Shown here in pieces: positions 8,951 through 16,243 of a DNA stretch of 16,243 bases. The translations under genes and the position numbers were made by a program. Where the stretch lies: assembly GCA_021796315.1 (NCBI GenBank), contig JAJYOH010000071.1, positions 1 through 16,243 of the forward strand, given 5' to 3'. The notes beneath the pieces were generated by a model. That model searched no databases and was not told the origin of the DNA. It worked only from the letters and a program-made list of their open reading frames with translations. Position 1 is the first letter of the stretch, and every line of letters begins with the position of its first letter. Source of the stretch: Chloroflexota bacterium. GTDB taxonomy: Bacteria > Chloroflexota > Anaerolineae > Anaerolineales > Villigracilaceae.

Positions 8951-8954
8951 AATA

Positions 8955-11853
<2,899 letters not shown>

Positions 11854-11863
11854 CCGCAGGGGA

Positions 11864-11900
11864 TTCGGCCACGAATTACACGAATTTGCACGAAAGAATT
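11864..11900 (+). repeat. Left inverted repeat of GxxExxY cassette
   Basis: It starts TTCGGCCACGAATT and continues as near-tandem 9-10 bp units: CACGAATTA, CACGAATTTG, CACGAAAGAATT. It matches the reverse complement of 12291-12326 at about 28 of 32 positions. A strong AAGGAGG ribosome site follows at once. Confidence 0.75.
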
Positions 11901-11911
11901 AAGGAGGAAGG

Positions 11912-12283
11912 ATGGCCGAGATTCTTTTTAAAGAATTGTCGTTCAAGATCATTGGTTGTGCAATGGAAGTTCACAGAACGCTTGGCCCCGGCTTTTTAGA
12001 AGCCGTCTATCTAAATGCTCTTGCACAAGAATTAGCTCTTCTCAAAATCCCTTTTGAGACTCAAAAGCATTTGCCTGTTTACTACAAAGGAAAATTGGTC
12101 GGAGAATACATTGCGGATATCATAGTTGAGGGCGAAATCATTTTGGAACTTAAAGCTGCGTCACGGCTTAATTCTTGTCATACCGCGCAAGCGCTAAACT
12201 ATCTTACCGCGACAGGTCTTCGCCTTGCTATCTTAATCAACTTTGGCGCTGGCTCTTTGCAAAGCCAGAGAGTTGTTCGCTAA
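11912..12283 (+). CDS. GxxExxY family protein (PD-(D/E)XK nuclease fold)
   Basis: 123 aa, the full length for the GxxExxY family, which is assigned to the PD-(D/E)XK nuclease superfamily. The name motif is G27-F-L-E30-A-V-Y33 within LGPGFLEAVY. The nuclease-type core is visible as Asp69 (GEYIADIIVEGE) and Glu79-Leu-Lys81 (ILELKAAS), that is D-x9-E-x-K. Gln90-region residues (HTAQALNYL) form the conserved helix, and the end LINFG is typical. No substrate or biological role is established that I know of. The ATG has an excellent AAGGAGGAAGG ribosome site. The gene is intact but lies inside a pair of inverted repeats between two unrelated carbohydrate/envelope genes, so it looks like an inserted cassette rather than part of their pathway. 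Confidence 0.9.
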   Translation: MAEILFKELSFKIIGCAMEVHRTLGPGFLEAVYLNALAQELALLKIPFETQKHLPVYYKGKLVGEYIADIIVEGEIILELKAASRLNSCHTAQALNYLTATGLRLAILINFGAGSLQSQRVVR

Positions 12284-12290
12284 ATCTTTT

Positions 12291-12326
12291 AAAATTTCGT
12301 GACAATTTGTGAAATTCGTGGCCGAA
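12291..12326 (-). repeat. Right inverted repeat of GxxExxY cassette
   Basis: Read on the minus strand it begins TTCGGCCACGAATT, then TCACAAATTGTCACGAAA. Mismatches to the left copy fall mainly in the central unit. It begins 8 bp after the GxxExxY stop, and its outer end overlaps the GAAGAGG ribosome site of the flippase gene. Confidence 0.75.
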
Positions 12327-12337
12327 GAGGTTTGTAA

Positions 12338-14890
12338 ATGAAAAAACCGTTACTCGTGCTTGTCATTCTCGCAATACTTTTTATCTTCATCACTCCTGTT
12401 CATGCAGACAATCCGCTCTATGTTTATTATGCGGGACCGCAAGGATCGGTTCGCACAGCATTGAGCACAAGTGTAACCACCGCACAATACGCGGCCACAT
12501 TCACAGATGATCCTGCACAGGCAAATGTTTTCTTGCTAAATGGCGTCATTCCAGATGATCCTCGCATCGCGCAACGCGTCCAATCAGGCGATGCGGGACT
12601 CGTGCTTATCCTCGGCCCAGATATGACACAGGAACAAGCCAGCGCGCTGCTTGGCTACCCTCTGGCTTTGGAAAAGCGCACGGACCCGATCAGCCCGACT
12701 GATCTAAAAGGCGTGGATGATCCGCTTTTAAAAGAGATCGTCTGGAATGGTGCGCCACAGGTACGCGAAAGATTTGCAGTGACAACACCGATCTCGTCCG
12801 TGCAACCATTAGTGACCGGTTACGAAGATGGCGAATGGATCGCATGGAGCGCACGCGGCGGAAAAGACTTTATCTTCAACGCTTTCCTGACCAACGATTT
12901 CAATCCACAAATTCAAGAGTGGGCCTATTTCAATTATCTGATCTACCAAATGACTTTCCGGGCCGCGGGACATAATTATCCGTCCTTCGCCGATTACCCC
13001 GGTTCGCCTGTCCCCCACGCAGAGCAGCGAAATTTGCTTTTGGTTGTGATGGGACTGATGATAGTCACAACCTTCGGGGCTTTTTTCCTCGTGCGGCGAT
13101 ATAGTCTGGCTCACCCCGAAGAGTTGGACAAAATCGTTTCGGACAGAGTCCGCTTCGAGGTCCGCGAAGAAGGGAGCGGATGGGAAGACATCGGCTTCCA
13201 TCGGCCTCTCAGCGGGTTTCTCGTCGCGCTGACTCTGGGACTCGTTTTGTTTGTCCCGCTTATCATCTATCAAAATCTCATCCTGCCTGTTTATATTTTG
13301 CCATCTGCTGAAGCGTTGGGTGTTTGGGGACGCGTCACTCAATTCTTCAGCCTGGCCTGGTATTTCTTCGACATGGGCACGAGCACGGCATTCATCAAAT
13401 ATCTCTCGCAATACCGCGTGCATGACCCGAAAAAAGGAATTCAATACGGACAGATGTTCGTATGGTGGCAGGCATTGTCCGGCGCGGTGCAAGTGGCGCT
13501 GGTGATCGGCCTGGCAAGCACGCTGGCGCCGCGCTCGGCTTACGCATTGTACGCATGGAGCGTGATCATCCATTCATTTATTCAAATCCCCGGCTTTTAT
13601 CAAGTGATGCGCCACGCGCTGAATGGATTTCAACGACAGGATTATGCGCGCATTCTTGATCTCGGCCTGAACGTTTTTATTCCAGTGCTTGTTCAGCCCG
13701 TGTTTGTCGGCATTATGTACGCGTGGGGAAAATCTCACCCAGCCTACGGCGGCGCGATGGGCGGATTATTCGGGCTGGGCATGGCAGCTTACGCGGCCGA
13801 GTTGCTGACCTTCCTGCTCGGCGTGTGGTTATATAAACGCATCGGCTATAACCTACGCATATTATTCCTGGCACACTTTGATTGGGAAATTATCGAAACT
13901 AGTTTTAAATTTGGAGTATTCGAAATGCTCGGTTCAGCAGCCTGGTCTGCCGGACAAGCTGCTGAAATTTGGATCACACAGGCGCGGCTAGTCAACTATG
14001 CGGAGATCTGGGGCAACTGGGGATTGGCACAAAATTTTGTCTTTGCTTTCAACGTTCTGCAAACTTTATACGACGCGGCCATGCCCGCCATCTCGGAATC
14101 CATTTCGAACGGACGCAAAATGCTCAGCCAGTATTATTCGGTCATGTCTTACAAGTATGGCGGAATGGTCAGCATGTTTCTGGGCGCGGTCCTGCTGGCA
14201 GTGGCGGATCGATTCATTTTAGGCGCCTCTGGCCCGGAATTTCAGCGGGCCGCCGTTTACGTGATTCCGCTCGTCATTTGGGGCGCGATCCAATATCCCT
14301 CGTGGGTCGCTGACGGCGTTCAACTGGGCGCGAACCGACCCTATCTAAAGTCAGCGCTGGTGTTCGGCGAACAGGTTATCCGCATTACATTGGCCTGGTT
14401 ACTAATCGAACGCTTTCAGATCAACGCACTGATCTTCGCCTACTTCGTTGGCTTGCTGACAAAAGGCATCGTGGCCTACATGGTCAACCACAAGCTGTGT
14501 TTCCCTCAGCGTTTCTTCGCCTGGCAATCGCTGATCGCACCGATTCTTGCGGCGGCCACGCATTATTTACTTTTGCGCTGGTTGACCGGTTTCATCTGGA
14601 AGAATGACCAACTAACCAGCGTGCTGATTTTCTTCATCGGCATTCTGCCTTCATTCCCTGTGTATCTATTCTTTTATGGGCTGTTCGGCGGCTGGGACCA
14701 AGCTGCGCTCGATGAGTTGAAAGCTGCCGCTGAATTAACCGGCGGCCTGCGTCCATTGGCGCGCATCATCTGGGCATCGACCGCGCTCGGTGCGCGCATC
14801 AGTCCACTGCATGGACGGTTCCCGATCACCATCCGAGATGCGGCTTTGAGAGAAGCCGAGACGTTGACCAATGAGAAGGTAAAGTTGTAG
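12338..14890 (+). CDS. MOP-type flippase (polysaccharide/lipid exporter) with exported N-terminal domain
   Basis: 850 aa. Residues 1-23 are a signal peptide (hydrophobic core then PVHA, cleavage before DN). Residues 24-230 form an outside domain with an alternating strand/helix pattern (NVFLLNGVIPDDPRIAQRVQ, then GLVLILGPDMT) that recalls glutamine-amidotransferase-like folds without a visible catalytic Cys-His pair. A first inner helix lies at about 231-251, a charged cytoplasmic segment at 252-292, then about 12-14 hydrophobic helices to residue 795 and a soluble amphipathic tail. The multi-helix part resembles Wzx/MATE-like flippases that turn lipid-linked sugars across the membrane (GMFEMLGSAA-like segments, paired helices, no ATP site). 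The substrate is unknown. Ordinary members are 400-500 aa, so the N-terminal fusion is unusual. The start has GAAGAGG 7 bp upstream. Neighbours are a GH1 enzyme, an alpha/beta hydrolase and a GH38 mannosidase. Confidence 0.75.
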   Translation: MKKPLLVLVILAILFIFITPVHADNPLYVYYAGPQGSVRTALSTSVTTAQYAATFTDDPAQANVFLLNGVIPDDPRIAQRVQSGDAGLVLILGPDMTQEQASALLGYPLALEKRTDPISPTDLKGVDDPLLKEIVWNGAPQVRERFAVTTPISSVQPLVTGYEDGEWIAWSARGGKDFIFNAFLTNDFNPQIQEWAYFNYLIYQMTFRAAGHNYPSFADYPGSPVPHAEQRNLLLVVMGLMIVTTFGAFFLVRRYSLAHPEELDKIVSDRVRFEVREEGSGWEDIGFHRPLSGFLVALTLGLVLFVPLIIYQNLILPVYILPSAEALGVWGRVTQFFSLAWYFFDMGTSTAFIKYLSQYRVHDPKKGIQYGQMFVWWQALSGAVQVALVIGLASTLAPRSAYALYAWSVIIHSFIQIPGFYQVMRHALNGFQRQDYARILDLGLNVFIPVLVQPVFVGIMYAWGKSHPAYGGAMGGLFGLGMAAYAAELLTFLLGVWLYKRIGYNLRILFLAHFDWEIIETSFKFGVFEMLGSAAWSAGQAAEIWITQARLVNYAEIWGNWGLAQNFVFAFNVLQTLYDAAMPAISESISNGRKMLSQYYSVMSYKYGGMVSMFLGAVLLAVADRFILGASGPEFQRAAVYVIPLVIWGAIQYPSWVADGVQLGANRPYLKSALVFGEQVIRITLAWLLIERFQINALIFAYFVGLLTKGIVAYMVNHKLCFPQRFFAWQSLIAPILAAATHYLLLRWLTGFIWKNDQLTSVLIFFIGILPSFPVYLFFYGLFGGWDQAALDELKAAAELTGGLRPLARIIWASTALGARISPLHGRFPITIRDAALREAETLTNEKVKL

Positions 14891-14901
14891 CCCTCGCTCC
14901 A

Positions 14902-14927
14902 ACCCTCTCCCGAAATCGGGAGAGGGT
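14902..14927. repeat. Left palindrome of DUF559 cassette
   Basis: ACCCTCTCCCGA (14902-14913) and TCGGGAGAGGGT (14916-14927) form a perfect 12-bp stem with a 2-nt loop. There is no T-run after it, so it is a repeat palindrome rather than an ordinary terminator, although it may still slow transcription after the flippase gene. Confidence 0.85.
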
Positions 14928-14942
14928 GAACGGAGTAGAAAC

Positions 14943-15338
14943 ATGAAAGATGAAAAACCGATACGTGCGTATCGTAGCGTTCAACTGAGCGCTAAGGAAC
15001 TTCGACATGAAATGACGAACGCGGAGACAATTCTGTGGATGCAGTTGAGAGGCCATCGACTTGCTGGATTGAAATTTCGCCGCCAAGCTCCAATGGGACA
15101 TTTCATCGCAGATTTTTATTGCCAAAATGCAAATTGATCATTGAGATGGATGGAGATATTCCTTGCAACCGAGCAGGATAAGTTGAGAATGAAAGAAATG
15201 GAAAGTTTTGGCTACCGCGTTATTCGTTTCAAGAATGAACAAGTGGAAAGTGATATTGAATCTGTATTAAATTCAATTTTAGAAGCCTGCCAACGCCCTT
15301 CTCCCAAAACTGGGAGAAGGGCTGGGGATGAGGGCTGA
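14943..15338 (+). pseudogene. DUF559 family endonuclease-like gene, broken by two small deletions
   Basis: DUF559 proteins belong to the PD-(D/E)XK/Vsr-like nuclease group; their role is not settled. The first frame (64 residues) holds the N-terminal part ELRHEMTNAETILWMQLRGH, the block LAGLKFRRQAPMGHFIADFY with Asp57, then a TGA at 15135. The expected continuation, AKLIIEMDGD, reads in a neighbouring frame if one base is restored near 15130. Two more bases missing near 15161 bring back the first frame, which ends with the expected KEMESFGYRVIRFKNEQVE. The total loss is three bases, and the conserved His after MDGD is gone. The last 15 residues are coded by the right palindrome. The start has GGAG 7 bp upstream. 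Sequencing error is possible, though two separate errors would be needed. The TGA overlaps the hydrolase ATG. Confidence 0.8.
15295..15322. repeat. Right palindrome of DUF559 cassette
   Basis: GCCCTTCTCCCA (15295-15306) and TGGGAGAAGGGC (15311-15322) form a perfect 12-bp stem with loop AAAC. The core CCCTTCTCCC is a one-base variant of the left palindrome's CCCTCTCCC. It lies inside the DUF559 reading frame, 15 bp before the hydrolase start codon. Confidence 0.85.
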
Positions 15339-16192
15339 TGCAACTCAAACTTCAAGATAACCGCACGCTTGCCTACGCTGAATACGGCGACCCGCACGGG
15401 AAACCCATCTTCTTCTTTCACGGCATGCCCGGCTCGCGGATATTTCGTCCACCGGATGAGCCCACGCGCAAGATGGGTGCGAGGCTGATTTGCGTTGACC
15501 GTCCCGGTTATGGGAAATCTACTTTTCAACCCAACCGACGCATATTTGACTGGCCGAGTGATATTGCTCAACTCGCCGATCATCTTAACGTTGGGGAATT
15601 CTTCATCGCAGGCCATTCCGGCGGCGGACCTTACGGCGCGGCTTGCGCGTATGCCTTGCCCGAACGCGTCATCGCGGCAGCATCCATTTGCGGCGCGGGG
15701 CCAATTGATTCTCCGCAAGCCCTGGAACACATGGAAGGTTTAAATCGCGTTGGTTTTCAGGTTGGACGCGTCATGCCATGGACTTTGTGGCGATTCGCCA
15801 TCTGGGCTTTTTATCGGGAAGGATATCAGCGGCCGGAAAAGATCATGGAACGCGACGCTGCTTCACGTCCGCGTGCAGATGCGGAACTTTGGAAAGTCGA
15901 TTCGATTCGCGAAGTCTGTTATGCCAGCGTCGTGGAAGCGTTTCGGGATGGGACGAAAGGCCACGCGTGGGAAGCGCGCTTGCTCACACATCCATGGAAT
16001 ATCCCGCTTGAAGAAATTCACGTGCCCATTCATCTCTGGCACGGCACAGCAGATCGCACCACGCCGATTCAAATGGCAGAATTTCTTGCTGATAGTATCC
16101 CTAATAGCCAACTGCACATTTGCAAAGACGAAGCACACTTGCTGATCTTCCCACATTGGGAAGAGATCCTTGCCAATTTATTGGAGCCTTGA
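15338..16192 (+). CDS. Alpha/beta-fold hydrolase
   Basis: 284 aa, cytosolic (no signal peptide). The fold's landmarks are in order: oxyanion-hole HGMPGSR (28-34), VDRPGYGKS (53-61), nucleophile elbow G-H-S94-G-G, catalytic Asp239 in HGTADRTTP, and catalytic His267 in KDEAHLLIF. A helical cap lies at about 125-210. This makes a complete Ser-Asp-His triad, so an esterase, lipase-like or lactonase activity is likely, but the substrate cannot be named. The ATG shares its A with the TGA of the DUF559 remnant (TGATG) and no good ribosome site is visible, since the palindrome occupies the upstream bases. A start further inside the gene would lose the first strand, so 15338 is kept. The stop in turn overlaps the next gene's ATG by one base, suggesting coupled translation with the mannosidase. 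Confidence 0.85.
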   Translation: MQLKLQDNRTLAYAEYGDPHGKPIFFFHGMPGSRIFRPPDEPTRKMGARLICVDRPGYGKSTFQPNRRIFDWPSDIAQLADHLNVGEFFIAGHSGGGPYGAACAYALPERVIAAASICGAGPIDSPQALEHMEGLNRVGFQVGRVMPWTLWRFAIWAFYREGYQRPEKIMERDAASRPRADAELWKVDSIREVCYASVVEAFRDGTKGHAWEARLLTHPWNIPLEEIHVPIHLWHGTADRTTPIQMAEFLADSIPNSQLHICKDEAHLLIFPHWEEILANLLEP

Positions 16193-16243
16193 TGAGAACT
16201 CTTCACGTTGTATCGCACACCCACTGGGACCGTGAATGGTATC
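16192..16243 (+). CDS. GH38 alpha-mannosidase, N-terminal fragment (runs off window)
   Basis: Only 17 codons are present: MRTLHVVSHTHWDREWY. The opening strand followed by H-T-H-W-D-R-E-W-Y is the N-terminal signature of bacterial family 38 glycoside hydrolases (MngB-like); His11 and Asp13 are the expected zinc ligands. These enzymes remove alpha-linked mannose, or mannosyl-glycerate in MngB. The ATG overlaps the hydrolase stop (TGATG). Family assignment from so few residues is good because the motif is distinctive, but substrate and completeness cannot be judged. Confidence 0.82.
   Translation, partial: MRTLHVVSHTHWDREWY

Larger units (their letters stand above)
11864..12326 (+). mobile_element. 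Putative GxxExxY cassette bounded by inverted repeats
   Basis: A 463-bp unit holding one small nuclease-fold gene between inverted ends that begin with the same 14 bases (TTCGGCCACGAATT). It fits between the GH1 stop (11853) and the flippase ribosome site (12324-12330). No transposase and no clear target-site duplication are seen. Mobility is inference from the ends and from the unlinked third repeat at 2920-2953. Confidence 0.45.
14891..15334 (+). mobile_element. Putative DUF559 cassette bounded by palindrome-containing inverted ends
   Basis: A 444-bp unit that begins at the base after the flippase stop and ends 3 bp before the hydrolase ATG. Its left end CCCTCGCTCCAACCC-TCTCCC resembles the reverse complement of its right end, CCCTCATCCCCAGCCC-TTCTCCC. 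Each end includes a perfect palindrome. It carries one broken DUF559 gene and no transposase. Mobility is inferred. Confidence 0.45.

Noticed and set aside
8655..8954. Long N-terminal extension of the NHL protein
   Set aside because: It runs antisense through the ATPase start, leader terminator and promoters; the ATG at 8955 has a clear ribosome site and the zinc ribbon begins there.
12250..12275. Hairpin CTGGCT/AGCCAG near the end of the GxxExxY gene
   Set aside because: Short, within coding sequence and without a T-run; probably chance.
11856..12334. Target-site duplication around the GxxExxY cassette
   Set aside because: The outer flanks (GCAGGGGA and GAGGTTTG) share no convincing direct repeat, so none is claimed.
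12809..13573. 254-codon minus-strand frame inside the flippase gene
   Set aside because: It is rich in His, Gln and Arg as expected from reversed membrane-protein codons; no motif or ribosome site.
14902..14927. Palindrome after the flippase as an ordinary intrinsic terminator
   Set aside because: No T-run follows on either strand, and a sister palindrome at the other side of the DUF559 gene points to a repeat element.

Overview
The window is about 52% GC, densely coded, and carries no RNA genes or CRISPR. Gene content (PurB/PurA pair, lipoprotein-type HlyD adaptor with MacB/FtsX-like exporter, zinc-ribbon/NHL membrane protein, GH1, MOP-type flippase, GxxExxY and DUF559 small nuclease-fold genes) and style suggest an uncultured Chloroflexota bacterium, probably Anaerolineae. 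That is inference from protein style, not from a marker gene.

Layout. (1) 119-2794, plus: purB then purA, the two enzymes that act around AMP synthesis, 21 bp apart, ended by a hairpin terminator near 2868-2908. (2) 2991-8756, minus: a four-gene exporter operon read from right to left. It runs ABC ATPase A (canonical), ABC ATPase B (degenerate signature, fused to a cyclic-nucleotide-binding-like domain and a Lys-rich tail of three exact 27-residue repeats), an 811-residue two-FtsX permease, and a lipoprotein HlyD/MacA-type adaptor. ATG/stop overlaps or very short gaps couple the first three genes. (3) 8757-8954: a 198-bp divergent control region with overlapping promoter candidates on both strands and, inside the minus-strand leader, a textbook intrinsic terminator just upstream of the operon's first ATG (candidate attenuator). 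(4) 8955-10391, plus: a membrane protein with a cytoplasmic double-CxxC zinc ribbon, an L7/L12-like segment, one membrane helix and an outside NHL beta-propeller. (5) 10507-16243, plus: a run of carbohydrate/envelope genes. These are a GH1 beta-glycosidase, a MOP-family flippase with an unusual exported N-terminal domain, an alpha/beta hydrolase, and the first 17 codons of a GH38 alpha-mannosidase.

Two small nuclease-fold cassettes interrupt region 5. A GxxExxY (PD-(D/E)XK) gene is bracketed by roughly 35-bp inverted repeats of an ACGAATT-type sequence. A DUF559 gene, broken by two small deletions, is bracketed by inverted ends that each contain a perfect 12-bp palindrome. Both cassettes fit exactly into the gap between a stop codon and the next start region, and neither carries a transposase. 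A solitary third copy of the ACGAATT-type repeat lies between purA and the adaptor gene. These cassettes are the most likely under-described element type here. The exporter with its unusual second ATPase and attenuator-like leader is the second point of interest.
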